Source of the DNA: Umbelopsis ramanniana AG
Taxonomy: Eukaryota > Mucoromycota > Umbelopsidomycetes > Umbelopsidales > Umbelopsidaceae
Assembly (NCBI RefSeq): GCF_025399195.1
Contig: NW_026252092.1
Span: 434,001-498,000 of the forward strand
Reading direction: 5' to 3'
Length of the DNA: 64,000 nucleotides
A program made the translations under genes and the position numbers. Shown in pieces: positions 35,166 to 47,773 of this stretch. Each line of letters begins with the position of its first letter. Within the stretch, counting starts at the first letter, position 1. The notes beneath the pieces are model-generated. The model was not told the DNA's origin. It saw nothing but the letters and a program-made list of their open reading frames with translations, and made no database searches.

Positions 35166-35964
35166 ATCAGCCTATACTCATGTTTGTGCGTTTTTATATC
35201 CTCTACCTTCATCCATATTTTCAATAGTGTTAGATAGCTAATATGTAGAATAAAATACCCCATAAATAAACAGAAACCTTATGGTATGTCGGATCGAGTA
35301 TCCTGTTTAAATGCAATGTAACTGAGCACATCTGGGTTGCATTTATTGGTGGATGACAAGACCGGATTTTCCCAAATGTGTTATTGCCGAAAGATGGTCA
35401 GCTATGCCAATATTTTCCAGTGTGAGATAATGTGGAAGTCATTTTCTTTTGGACGTGAACTCTGCGACGTTAACTTTGCAACACAGAAGTTAGCTACCAA
35501 TAAATATGGTCAGTATGACGAAGAATAAGAAAATGAACGAGCAAAAAGCCGCTCCTATCCGGCCATGTAGACTGGTTTGCGATATCGGTAGCAATAGGTA
35601 CTAGGACCACTTTCCGGCTCTGTGACGGCACACACTACCAACGGTTATTCGGTTTCAATTGGAATATTCCCACAAGTATCATCAGAATAGCACCCCCACA
35701 GCATTGCCTATACATCATATGCGTCCATTTTGATTCTTGATTCCAGCTTCAACGTTGACAGCTATCTAATTCTTTCAGCTGGCCCATCGCTTGTTCCTTT
35801 CGCGTCATGAGCAACAGCCTGGCATAATTTTTTTGTCTCCTTTAAGGCCGTAGTTATATTTTTTTCTTTCCTTCAATCCTTTCTTTTCATAAAGTCTTTC
35901 CATCAAGTCTTCGCACTCTGATTTAACTCCTTTCCTTCCCTATATTAAAGACGCTGTACATTGA
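35166..35964. other. Intergenic stretch before the FLVCR-like gene
   Basis: 799 bases with no supported gene. The last ~130 bases before the ATG are pyrimidine-rich (35825-35945), a usual fungal core-promoter and leader signature. Confidence 0.45.
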
Positions 35965-37845
35965 ATGTCCCAATCCCAGCAGCATTTCCGATCCTTACCT
36001 TATCTCTCAGACACTTCGATGGATATTCAGCAGTCATTACAATCAGGCATATCCGACACCTCGACTTTAGATCAGTCTATTCATCATGAAAAGGAAGAAG
36101 ACCCAGAATCCAATCAGACGAGTCTTATGGCATGGTTTGAACTAGCAGCTTTATGTGCTTTGGCATCGTCGTGCTCCATAATGTGGTTGAGCTTCTCGGT
36201 TGTCACGGATGTTTCGGTCGTATGGTTGAATGTCGATATATCTTCGGTCAGCTGGTTAGGAAACGCAACTGCGCTCATGTACATTTTTACTAGTCTCATC
36301 ACTGGGTGGTTTTTCGAAAAATACGGAGTCAAAAACAGTGTATGTAAATTTATTGTGGCCGGCAAAACAAAACATTGGTCTCATAATTCTTCTCATTCAT
36401 TTGTACCAGATGCTGGTAGGCGCTCTTTTTAACATGGTTGGCACTTGGGTTAGAGCCATAGCTATTATCTGCCCAGCCGGAGCTAGATTTCCGGTAGCCA
36501 TGATAGGACAGGTAATTCTAATTTCGATATGTATCTTTCATTGTTTGTCTGCCCTGTCAACCTTAACTGATGTGCTTTATTTAGTGCATTGCATCACTGG
36601 GGCAACCATTTGTTTATAATATTACTACCAAGTTTGCTTCGGTATGGTTCTCAATTCAACATAGGGGAACAGCCAACACTATCCTTAGTATGAAATATTT
36701 TCCTTCATTTGAACTAAATGACTCCTTGATATACTAATTTTGTTATGGAGAGTAGCCATTCCGTTTGGCGCAGCAGTCGCTACGTTGTTGATACCAGTTG
36801 TGTGTAAATCGGCAGAAACGTTTCCATACGTGGTATGTGCGACTTTTTAATATGCTATACAATCCACTATGCTTCATACTAAAGTTCAGATATTATAGCT
36901 GGTGGGCGCTGGTATTTATTCAACCATCGTAACTATACCATTCCTCATTTTGCCCGCCCTACCTAAAAGTCAACCGTCTGTAACAGCTGGAACAGAACGA
37001 ACGCCATTCCTGAAAGGTTGCCGTACCTTATTTTCCAGCTTGAATTTCTGGTATCTAATGATCATCTTCTGTATGGTCATGGGTCTTGAGACTTCGATTC
37101 TCACCCTTTTGACACCAATCATGCTTCCGTACGGCTATACGAATAATCAAGCCGGCATAGCTGGTTTTGTCAGACTATTCAGTGGATTCGTTGCCGGAAC
37201 TATCACTGGTCCTCTAATCGACAAGACTGGCCAGCATTTACTCATCCTGCGTCTCTTTGTGCCTCTCTTATGTCTCACTTATGTCATGATATACATTCAA
37301 AGTAAGATACATTGGCTTTAGGTAAAAGATTTGAAATACCAGACTAAACATCTCTTTTTTTCTTTTTCCACAATAGTTCTCCCGAATGCCCTTTGGGTTT
37401 TCTGTATGGCAAACCTGTTGAACGGCTTATTCACCTTAATGCTGCTCCCTGTTATCTTAGAGCTGGCCATTGAAAGTAAGATTCAGACGACTGCAAGAAT
37501 ATCACACAGAAATTCTTTCTAACTGTTCCCAACTCTTTCCCCTATTTTTCAGTTACTTACCCTGTCTCTGAATCCCTCAGTACGTCCGTGCTATGGGCAT
37601 CGTCTCAAATCATTTCTTTCTTTATTACAATCATTATGGACAAACTTCGCTCGGGCAGCAACACAACACCACCTAATAATATGGATAACGCACTGTTGTT
37701 TGCTATGATTCTAGCGTGCGTTGGCGGCTTGCCCATTTTGGGATTTAAAGGAAAATTAAGAAGATTAGCTCAAGACAAGAAGAACAGTGACCAGATAGCC
37801 ATAAGAAAATCTGTTCATGATGAAGAACAGCCAAATCACGAATAA
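35965..37845 (+). CDS. Major-facilitator transporter, FLVCR/SLC49-like
   Basis: Seven exons (35965-36339, 36410-36511, 36585-36687, 36753-36832, 36899-37301, 37377-37475, 37553-37845) encode 484 residues with about 12 hydrophobic segments. The N-terminal ~50 residues are hydrophilic and acidic. The first transmembrane pair (ELAALCALASSCSIMWLSF...VSWLGNATALMYIFTS), the loop GWFFEKYGVKNS, NMVGTWVRAIA and SLGQPFVYNITTKFASVWF fit the SLC49 (FLVCR, DIRC2) family. A conserved cytosolic loop ends HRGTANTI. SLC49 members move heme, choline or pyridoxine; the fungal substrate is unknown. A basic/acidic C-tail follows the last helix. Confidence 0.85.
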
Positions 37846-38311
37846 ATGCAAAACCATTTATGATCTCCCCCCTTTGAGCGCATCTGTGCGTTGATCTGTA
37901 AGATGAGATAGAAATAAGATAAGGCAAGACTTCAAGCCATATATAAATGTCATAATTCTTTTCAGCAAGCGTACAACATGTCAAGTAATCTTGATAGATG
38001 ACATATATAGAAGACGAAATAGCAAATACATAAAAATACCTATCAACAAGCGTCTGTTGAATTATCAGCGGAGATCGCCGTTGGAGTTCCTTGTCCTTTG
38101 AGAAATATAGAAGATTGGCCAGAAATTTCCAGATCAGACGTAAAGTGAACAGTGATTGGACTATAGCATGAAAGGTTTAATTTTAATTGGGCGTCTGCAG
38201 CAGTCCTTTGGAGAGTCGGAGCGCTTCAAAGCGTACGTCATAAAATTCAGGCTGGCTTAAATAATGTCGACTGCTAAGTGACACTTGCATCTTTCATTGC
38301 TTCGTTAGGAA
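37846..38311 (+). promoter_or_regulatory. Upstream region of neutral trehalase
   Basis: 466 bases between the transporter stop and the trehalase ATG. I see no gene and no clear stress-response element (no CCCCT/AGGGG cluster). Confidence 0.45.
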
Positions 38312-41096
38312 ATGAATATTTCAGATCAAGATTACGATGTACACGCTCCCGCCAGTACCTATTATACGACAGGTAGTAACTCGGCAACCTCTGGTGTTGG
38401 TCGCAATCGATCGGTGACCACGTTTTCGGTAGGCGTTTATCGATAGCCGTTTCGCATAACTTTGACACAATGACTAATTTTTTTTTGACAACCCACTTCA
38501 GCGCAAGGCTGCAGAGCCCTCCAGTGGTCCCAAAAACCATGCCCCACGGCGTAGAAGAGCTTCTCACGGTAAGTAATGGGCAATTGTCGGTGGAAGCGGG
38601 ATTATATCAGTATATGGCATCATAGACATGGCTCTAGCTGTATCTTGGTTTAAAAAATTCCTGCTAACTACTGGGTCATGGCGGGACGGGCGGGAGAAAA
38701 ATTCAAGTCACAGGTTTGACCAACTAAACTATGTTTATTTTGACAGACCCTAAGAGCAAGGCTCGTAAATTCCTTATCGACGTTGCAGAGACACAGCGTA
38801 CTATTCTAGAGCAGGAGGATACCGATGGCGACTTTCAAATCACCATTAACGATATTGGTCCAAAATCCCTACTTTTGGGAACGGCCGATTCGGGAGGTTA
38901 TCGGACTATCGATGTCCGCGGCACCTATATGCTCTCCAACCTACTTCAAGAACTTGCCCTTGCCAATGACTACGGACGCAAACATATTGTGCTGGATGAA
39001 GCGCGATTGAGTGAAAACCCTGTAGATCGTCTGACCAGAATGATACGGTATCATTTTTGGGATGGCTTGACCCGTCGTATCGATGCTGATGGCCTGGAAA
39101 TCATTTGCGCAGATCCCAAGAATCGCTCTGCTAACCACAACCCAAGAATTTATATCCCATGGGATCAAACCGAAGTTTATGAATATTACAAAAAGACAGC
39201 CGCGGCACGGCCACATCTTCATCTGGAGGTCGAACTTCTTCCCCATGATATCACGCCGGAGTACGTCAAAAGCATCAACGATCGACCTGGTATTTTGGCA
39301 CTGGCTATGAAGAGAACTGTCGACGCTAAAGGAAACGTCAACTTTGAGGGCGTTCCATTCGTGGTACCCGGCGGCCGTTTCAACGAAATGTACGGTTGGG
39401 ATTCATACTTTGAAACACTTGGACTCATCGTAGATGGACGGATAGATTTGGCTCGCGGAATGGTCGATAACTTTTCCTATGAAATTCTGCATTATGGCAA
39501 GATTTTGAATGCCAATCGTTCCTACTATCTCACTCGGTCGCAACCTCCATTTCTAACGGACATGGCCATCAAAGTATTTGAGCGTCTTAACCCAGAAAAG
39601 GAACAAGAAAACAAGGAATGGCTGACAGAAGCATTCAGAGCTTCCATCAAAGAATATCACACTGTATGGATGTCAGAGCCTCGCTTGGATCGAAAAACTA
39701 TGTTGTCAAGATTTTACCCCACTGGCCTAGGTATCCCACCTGAGACAGAAGCCTCTCATTTCGACCATATCATTGAACCATTTGCTCTCAAGCATGGAGT
39801 CAGCATTGTTGAGTTCGATCAGAAATACAACGATGGAGAAATTAAAGAACCTGAGCTCGACGAATACTTCTTGCATGATCGTGCTGTTCGAGAATCCGGT
39901 CACGATACTACCTACCGATACGAAAAGAGATGCGCCAATCTTGCAACCATCGATCTTAACTCCTTGTTGTACAAATATGAAATCGATATTGGTGAGACTG
40001 TCCGAGATATCTTCCATGGTGAATTTACAGACTACGATGGCGTCAAGCAAGATCCAGAAGTATGGTTCAAGAGAGCTGCTGAGCGTAAGGAACGAATCGA
40101 CAAATACTTATGGAACGAGAAGGAGAGTTTGTATTTTGATTACGATACTGTCAAGGAAAAGCAAAGCACCTACGAAACTGTAACTGCATTCTGGGCTCTC
40201 TGGGCTGGCTGCGCAAGCGATGATCAAGCTGAAAAGTTGACGGAAAACTCACTCAGCAAGTTCGAAGTGACGGGCGGTCTTGTTTCTGGTACAGAAAGTT
40301 CTCGTGGTCTTATCTCACTTGACCGTCCCAATCGACAGTGGGACTTCCCCTTTGGTTGGGCTCCTCATCAAATCATGGCATGGCGTGGATTCGTAAACTA
40401 CGGTAAAATGGAAATTGCTCGACGTCTTGCCTACCGCTGGTTGTACACGTAAGTCTTCCATTTTGGTTTATGACACTCTCCAGACAGCACACTGACTTCT
40501 TTTTTCTCCACAGCATCACCAAATCATTTGTCGACTTTAATGGTGTCGTTCCGGAAAAGTTTGATGTTGTAAGCTTAACGCACAAGGTCGAAGTGGAGTA
40601 TGGTAATGTTGGTGTCGACTTCAAGTTTGTTCCACGAGAAGGTTTTGGATGGATGAATGCTTCATACCAAGTTGGCTTGAGTTATCTCAACACTCATATG
40701 AGACGAGCACTTGGAACGTGCACCAATCCGGATTTGTTCTTCGAAAAGAGTATGGCTCGTCTCAATATTCTCCACAATGGTGTAGACGAAATGAGAAGAA
40801 GATCCTCCATTCTCGCTGCCAAAAGACTTGCTCGTAGTGGAAGCATCACTGAAGCGTCCGTCACTCGTATCACTAATGATAGTGGTCTTGGCGGCGGAGC
40901 TGATGGAGCGGTTGATTTTACACATCGGTCATCAGCAGAATTCTTACGTCCTGAACCAGCACAGGCGGATGCACCACCTTCAGACCCGCCTATTGCTACA
41001 CCTACCATTATGCTTCAACAATTTACCTTGGGTGACGAAATATCACCTTTGACTACGCCTGATGCAGAAGTCACCATTAACAAGGTGCTGCAATAG
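38312..41096 (+). CDS. NTH1: Neutral trehalase (GH37), PKA- and calcium-regulated type
   Basis: Four exons (38312-38428, 38502-38568, 38747-40448, 40514-41096) encode 822 residues. The regulatory N-terminus carries a cAMP-dependent kinase consensus (RRRRAS, Ser ~60). An EF-hand-like calcium site follows at ~86-97 (DTDGDFQIT), both diagnostic of fungal neutral trehalases. GH37 signatures are [15 protein letters not shown] (~211-225) and [12 protein letters not shown]. The enzyme hydrolyses cytosolic trehalose to glucose during germination and recovery from stress. A long Ala/Pro/Thr-rich tail (about the last 100 residues) extends past the usual catalytic end. The intron before exon 3 is long for this locus (178 nt). 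No Ser/Thr-kinase or 14-3-3 gene is nearby. Confidence 0.96.
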
Positions 41097-41439
41097 GTTG
41101 AATGCACTTTTCACAAATTTCGTTGGTTTTGAAATACGGTTCCCTTTACTTTTCATCCAATTCGCGGACATCGCTGTTACTTTTTTTCCTTTTTCTTTAA
41201 TGTTCATACTCTTTTTTGCTCATTCTTTTTTTTTGTCAAAGAAAACTCTCCCATTCAGTCATGTAATGGTGCCAGCCATTTTGTAACTCACCCTCAAGCA
41301 CCCTGGCCTAACCATCCTTTCTTGCATGCACGCACCAATAAAAGATCCCTTCGATATAGAAAATTAAAAAACTGATCTGACTATTTATTTTTAATTATGT
41401 AAAGCGTAGTATAGAACACTTCCAATGCATGATGGAGCG
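41097..41439. other. Convergent 3' region, trehalase / Dal5-like
   Basis: 343 bases between two convergent stop codons, rich in T tracts; an AATAAAAG-like polyadenylation signal lies near 41338. No gene is seen. Confidence 0.45.
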
Positions 41440-43690
41440 TTACAAAGCGTAACGGAAATCCAATCGGCGATCGCCAATACGTCCTTCGACTTCGACTTCG
41501 TTTGCTGCCTCGATTGCGTCTAATTTCTGTTGCCTGGCTTTGTTTTCACGCCACAGGAGGAATCTAAGGACGCACACCAGGATAATAAACAAGCTGATGA
41601 AACCCAGGTTGATGGCGTGGCCTTTGGCTTTACGTGAAATTCGAAGATTAATGCGTTGCAAAACCAAGCATGTTCACGGGACGCTTACTTACTGTAATAG
41701 GGAGCATCGGTTGAAAGGTATATATTCGAACCAACCAGACCGGCAGAATTGTTGGCCATGACCACCATGGCTGTAGCCACACTTTTCTTCATGCTTGGAG
41801 CAATATTGCCTGTGAGCCATGCATTGGCGACCGGGTTGATGACAAACACACCTGCCACCGCCAGACACACTGCAGCGTACCGTGCGCTGTTGCCGACAAG
41901 CGTAAGCAGTAACACATAGCCTAAGAAGCACACTGAAGCTCCGCCTATAGCATGGAATGCACGGTCGTGTAGTCGGTCAGATGAATAAGCAATGAGAATG
42001 ACCACAATAACGGCACAAACATATGGAGGTGCGGACATGAGATTGGCGTCCAGTTTGTTACTGTATCCCATTCCTTTGACGATGGAGGGGAGGAAACTGT
42101 TGAAACGGGTGATGGTTAATCACGAAGGTAAATGATTGAAAATACGCACGCTGAATAGCCTCGATGTCTTACTTGGAAACTGAAGTGTTGGGAACGCTAC
42201 CACAGAAGAAGATGACCATGTAGAACCACACCTTCCAGTCCTTGAATGCTTCAAATGCCTCCTTGCGATTGCTTGGATTGATGTCTGCAAGACTCTGATG
42301 CCCGCTGGGACCCTCAGATTCAAGTCTTTCTACCGCCAGTACTTTTTCTTCGTCTGTTAGCCAGCGGCATGTGGAAGGTCCAACCGGTAAGTAGAAACTG
42401 TAATAATGTAACGAGCGCCATCATTAATATCGAAAGCAGATTGTTATAGGTTTCCTAGTCTCATGTTTCCTCGCTTTACTTACTATGCTACAAAGGACAC
42501 AAGAACTGTAGGTATGCCTTCAATCAGAAATAGCCACTGTTACAAGAGGGAGTCGTTATTGAAATTTTTCCGCATACGTTTAACCCGCCGGTACTAACCT
42601 GCCACCCAGCTAAACCTCCTATCCCCCGCATCTGCAAGATACCATATGCGAGGACACCTAGCAAATCATAATCCGTTATTATAAAGGTTACATTGAAATC
42701 TTTGATCTATGCAAGCGAATATCACCTACCTGCAAATGCATGAGCCGCGGTAGTGCTTCCCCAGAAAACAGCAATTCTAGTTGCCTATAACGGAACCGTG
42801 AGTAACCAACAGATGATGGGCATAAAAAGGATTTGCTTTTCTAACCATCTCATGTTTTTTGTAGAATGTCGTCAAGAAATATACAACACCTGTTGATCAT
42901 TGAAGATAATACATCATTATCTTTGTTTTCCAGCGCCTTATCTATGGTTAAAACCACTCTTTTGCCTTACCTGGCTGTTTGTAAGGAGAAACATATGGTT
43001 AGCACTGTACTTATTTGTCACCGATCGCACATATAACAGAGGATAATACATACGAAAAAGCCGGATTCAAAAAACCCTAAAAGAACGCGCAAGATCAACA
43101 GCTGAGCATAGTTTTTGCACGCGGCATGACAACATGCAATTGTTCCCCAAATCGCCATTAACAGTGGCAGCCTAGCAAGCAAGCGATTTTTAATTCTTGC
43201 CCAGATCATGAGTACCACGCGCGCTACCCAACTTACCAGACTTTTGCACTATATCGTTTAAGCATTATGTTGGAGGGAATTTGAAATGTGAGGAAGCCCA
43301 CCTGCATACACATTGGATTAATCTGTCTGTCACAATGCAGAGTAGCAGGTTTATCATGCTTACATAAAAAATAGTAACAGCGGTATTAAGTTGGTTGCCG
43401 GTCATGCCCAGATCTGCTTCAAAGTTGTCCAAGACAGCATTGCCTTTGAACCAGTAGAGCAATCAATACCCTATTTTTTGTACACATGCCATGAGAGTGA
43501 ATGCCGCATTCTACTTACCAAGACTTGATCTGTCCAAGGATGAGAACAAGTACATGAATGAAAGAAACGGCAAGAGTCTTGTGTCGAATTTGCGTACTAT
43601 TCGACGCTCTTGCTCCTCTGTGAACCGCGGTTCATTGACCACTTCCGTAGTCTTGATGTCTTTCTCGTCTTCGAACGATGCTGAGTCCAT
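41440..43690 (-). CDS. Dal5/Tna1-type anion:cation symporter (MFS permease)
   Basis: Twelve exons encode 488 residues: 43519-43690, 43364-43443, 43237-43301, 43054-43171, 42971-42974, 42846-42889, 42730-42784, 42599-42657, 42484-42536, 42173-42397, 41693-42096, 41440-41627. The family pattern is clear: RKFDTRLLPFLSFMYLFSSLDRSSLGNA, TGNQLNTAV, LTFQIPSNIMLKR, LRVLLGFFESGFFPG, YFLTTFYKKHEM, GWQWLFLIEGIPTV, WLTDEEK and WLTGNIAPSMKKSVATAM. It should carry an organic anion such as allantoate, nicotinate or a related compound with protons; the substrate cannot be told. The frame and the motif FFPGVVYF depend on a 4-nt exon (CCAG). The start ATG precedes an acidic leader (DSASFEDEKD). Confidence 0.92.
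42971..42974 (-). other. 4-nt internal microexon of the Dal5-like gene
   Basis: The minus-strand bases CCAG sit between an acceptor (TTACAAACAG) and a donor (GTAAGG), with introns of 79 and 81 nt on either side. Together with the next exon they encode P-G of the conserved FFPG motif. Omitting them gives a stop within a few codons. Confidence 0.82.
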
Positions 43691-43938
43691 CAGATTAGAT
43701 AGTAAACAGGAAGAAGAAAAGTGGGAAATTTTATTTTGGATTTTTAGCCTATTATGTGCATTAAATACTTAATTGTCGGTCGCGGATAAGAAAAATTTGG
43801 GCTGTACCGGGATAAACGATCGACTCGCCGAGCGTCGCTAGAAAATAAACCTACTTGTTTCACCAGATTAAACTTCTGACGCCTGTTTGTATCTCACATT
43901 TATTTGCTACCATTTCCCACCGATTTGTTTTTGTACAT

Positions 43939-45891
43939 TCAAATGAGTGCTGGTTCGATTTTGCCAACACATTCACCAAATCCTATTCTCCATCCCTCGG
44001 AACTCTGGCAGTATCCGGTCATGTTTACTTCATCCCCATCTTCTAAGAACTGTCGCTTGGTACCGTCCTTCAAGACGATTTCTTGAGTGCCATTCCATGA
44101 AAGTTCAAGTAGAGAACCAAAGCTTTCCTTAGTCTATAATATGAATGAAGTTTAACAAAGTTTCCCTATAGCCGTGATTTCTTTTGTGGGAAATATGAAG
44201 CTCAGCCCCAATCACCCTTATCAATTGCATTGGTGTACTTACAGGACCTGAAAGAGTACCAGTGCCTCCCAAATCGCCTGTTCTCATGTTACATCCGTTG
44301 ATAGTGTGATGAGCAAGCTGCTGGGTGATAGACCAGTACATGTACTTGATGTTGGACTTGGTGATAGTCTCAAATTCGGCTGAAGGGGAAGCTGCAAATC
44401 ATCATAAAAATCGGTATGTCAACTACACAAGTCATTTTGCTTTCACGGGTTACGTTATTTTAACCATTTTAAGGTTACCTTTGATCGAAACTTCCAAATT
44501 GATATCATAGGCCGTTTTGCTTGACTCCTGCAAGTATTTCAATGGCGTTGGGTTCTGAGATGGTCCGTCCACTAGGAAGGGCTCCAAAGCATCCAATGTC
44601 ACTACCCAATTAGAAATGGTGGTGCCAAAGTTCTTTCCCAAGAAAGGTCCTATGAAAAAAAATGAAAAAAAAGTATGATAGGTAAATGTCATCTGAGAAC
44701 CACAGTAACGGCAAACTTAATCAGACTTACCAAGCGGTACATATTCCCAGGCTTGAATATCTCGCGCTATAAATCACAAGGAACGTTTGAGGTCAAGCTC
44801 TAATCTGCTGCTAAAGATTCTGTACATTGTTAAAGCAACGTACCACTCCAGTCATTAAGCATCACCATGCCAAAAATATGGTCCTTTGCTTCAGCTGTTG
44901 ATATTGGGCTTCCAAGCTGGTTTCCGGTACCGACGATCCACCCCTTAAGCAAAAAGCCCTGTCAGTGCTGTCTGTGATTACAGCTTGAAATATGGATAAA
45001 TGAGGCTTACCATTTCTAGCTCATAGTCTAACTTGAGACACTTTGAGAATACAGGTGGTTGATCCTTTCCTGCCAACCGTTGTCCGCATGGTCTGCGAAT
45101 AGGCGTACCGGACGGAACTACAGACGAAGCTCGTCCATGGTAACCAACAGGAATATGCAGCCTATCGCTATTATTAAGTATACAGTACCCAATATTACCT
45201 TTCATGAAGTATTACTTACCAGTTTGATTGCAAGGCATTGTCCTTTCCACGGAACATGATGCCAACATTTGTGGCGTGTTCTTTAGAGCAGTAAAAGTCG
45301 GTGTAGTCGCTAAAGACATTCAGGTTAGATATTAATTTTGAGGTAAGATGGAAGGAATAATCAAAGTTACTATCAACCATACCCAATAGTGATTGGAAGG
45401 TGCATTGTGGCATCCTTCTGAGCTATCAAACCGCGTTGGCGGAGATCGGCATCATCTCTAAGTCGCGGCTCATCCTTAGACAAGAGTTCTTGAATGGAAC
45501 GACGGGTTGCGGACCATACGCTCTTTCCGAGACCCATAAAGGCATTCAAGCTGGGCTACAGTGTGCAACACGCCGTTGTCAGAACACGTCTTAAAATTTC
45601 TAGTCGATCTGCTTTACACCCATACCTGATCAAAAACTCCAGCCGGGAGACCGGAAACGCCAGAAAGAACTCCAGCTGACTGAAGGACTGACAAGTCAAC
45701 GATGTAGTCGCCAATAGCCACGCCAACTCGAGCAGAGTCCTAGTACCGGAGTGGTTAACATTCTTGGACCGGTATTAAGTTGATGATGCTGTTCTTATAC
45801 TACTTACCTTGCCAGCGGTTGAAAACACGCCAAAAGGCAAGTTCTGGATAGGAAAGTGAGAATCCTTTTGAACGTCAATAAAAGACTGCAT
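43939..45891 (-). CDS. Fumarylacetoacetase
   Basis: Ten exons (45808-45891, 45626-45739, 45383-45555, 45220-45309, 45011-45161, 44844-44943, 44731-44766, 44479-44649, 44243-44391, 43939-44133) encode 420 residues; human FAH has 419. Landmarks are [47 protein letters not shown] (metal-binding Asp), [21 protein letters not shown] (catalytic His), [21 protein letters not shown] and [15 protein letters not shown]. The C-terminus has [22 protein letters not shown]. It performs the last step of phenylalanine/tyrosine degradation, splitting fumarylacetoacetate into fumarate and acetoacetate. No other homogentisate-pathway gene is nearby, unlike the hmgA/fahA/maiA cluster of Aspergillus. The short 36-nt exon encodes the [12 protein letters not shown] segment. 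Confidence 0.96.
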
Positions 45892-46064
45892 AGTGACGAG
45901 AACAGGAGCAAAGAAGAAATCAAATATGCAACAAAAAATCTAGGGCAATCAACAAAATTGCCTGACCGTGAGAGTTCTGAGTTTAATCGGCAGAACATTC
46001 AGCGCCAAAGTGCAGTCATAGCATGCAAAATGTGAAAATGTGGAAGTTTTATTAACAAATGGCA

Positions 46065-47773
46065 CTAATCGAATAAACAAGAGTTGGCCGTACGAATAGC
46101 TTCTCTTTGACCTTTAGTCATATCGGCTTTCTCCTCAAAGCGAGTGTACCCCATACCAAGTTTACCAAGGTCGCTCAGATCTTGAGGCTTGGCCCGGTCA
46201 TCAAAGTCAACCTCGCAGTTGTTGCCAGGGAAATCTGGCGGGGTTCTGATTTATTTGAGGGAAGGTTAGTTCTGGTATGGTTGACAGTCCATTTCAGGGC
46301 TACTACTTACAATCCTTTATCAAAGTTCTCTCGCTGGCGACGCAAGCATTTGCTGTTGATGGCACATAATGGAGCAACAGGTATATAGAAGACGCTGCTA
46401 TCAGTTGGATTGTTGCACTCATTCTCAACAGCGTGTACTGTATCGGCAGACCAGAAGACACAATCGCCAGGATGAACACTAGGGATGGAGACCATGGTAT
46501 CGATAATATGTGGATGCTGCTCTTTGCTAAGCAATTGTTGTGATCCCGGTCGAGAACCACCCATATCACTATACAACCAAGAAATACGTTAGGGTTGGCT
46601 GTTTAAGGTTAGGTAAGTACATTTTGTCCTCAGACATTACCTGCTGTCCTTCAAATCGTCTAGGAGAGGCCGCATCATAATATAACTCGTCGTTTCCTTA
46701 ATGAGAGGGCACACTTTCAGAGTGCCACCCCCTGGAGACTGAACATCTGAGAGTGATACCCAACCTTGGAATGACCGGAACATGGAACAACCGCCTTTCA
46801 AAGGTAATATTTAGCTCTAAACACTTCCATTACAGCACAAGTGCAAAGGATCACTTACCACCGCAATCATACATGTCCATAGTCGCATCGACGCGGTGAG
46901 TGGCATCGAATGGATCGTATTCCTCCCATTTTCCATCCAAAATCTTTTGGTAACACTTTCGATATTCTGGATCCTCCCATCCTATATTACCAGCATTTAG
47001 AGACTCGTCATATACAACTGCAGCCTAGATTTGGACCACTTACTTTCAACGGATCCACCGTCAACATGCTCGGATAGAGAGAAACTTTTATCACCGGATT
47101 CGCGAATTCTCAATCGATCGCAGTATGTTACATTGGTGGATAGGTCAATGGCAGCGTCTTCACTGGCATGCCAGATTTGGTTCAAAGCAGTTGATACGGT
47201 CAGGAAATTGGGATGAGACCGTGCTTTGGCTTGGCCCTGATATGAAGATATGAGTACAATGATAAAGTGCTATAACCCAACCATATACTGAGACCTACCT
47301 TTGTCCAATAAAGTTCCCAAATTTGTGGATTGTTGGCTAACCATAATGCCAATTTAGCATTCAAAAATCCCGCAGTCTTACATTTTATTGTACTTACCGG
47401 GATAACCATCAATACCAGGATGTTTTGCAATGTAGTCGAGAACCTGCTGCTTGTAACCAAGAGCCTCTTCTCTCTCATATACACCACGTACCACAACACA
47501 TCCAGACTTGCGGAGTTCCTTGATGGTCTCTTCCGGGAAGCGACCATTGTTAGCAAGTATATCCTTGAAGTTGACTTCGGTTACTGAGCTTGATCCAAGC
47601 TTCTGGATACGTTCGCTTTCTTTTTCGTACACTGCGAGCAGCCTCTCCCAAGCCTTCTGAATGTCATTTGGTCGCAATTGATCCTTCAGAGCCTTGTAGC
47701 GAGCAGGGAGCTCGTCTTTTACCCCAAAGGCAAAGGCAGAGGTGATATCTCCAGATTTTTTAGCAGCGAACAT
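46065..47773 (-). CDS. DUF1479 protein, probable Fe(II)/2-oxoglutarate-dependent oxygenase
   Basis: Seven exons (47398-47773, 47299-47336, 47044-47236, 46859-46981, 46641-46794, 46311-46568, 46065-46245) encode 440 residues, matching DUF1479 (bacterial YbiU, widespread in fungi). Motifs in order are FKDILANNGRFPEETIKELRKSGCVVVRGVY, IWELYWTKAQAKARSHPNF, LRIRESGDKSFSLSEHVDGGSVE, WEDPEYR, FRSFQGW, PGGGTLKVCPL, HPGDCVFWSADTVHAVE and MGYTRFE. The HVD in SEHVDGG plus the distal His in ADTVHAVE fit the HxD...H iron triad of 2OG oxygenases. The substrate is unknown. The ATG at 47773 gives the family's N-terminus. Confidence 0.88.

Noticed and set aside
35376-35528. A 50-codon frame after the ZZ gene
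   Set aside because: Short, Cys- and Asn-rich without a motif; probably 3' untranslated or intergenic chance ORF.
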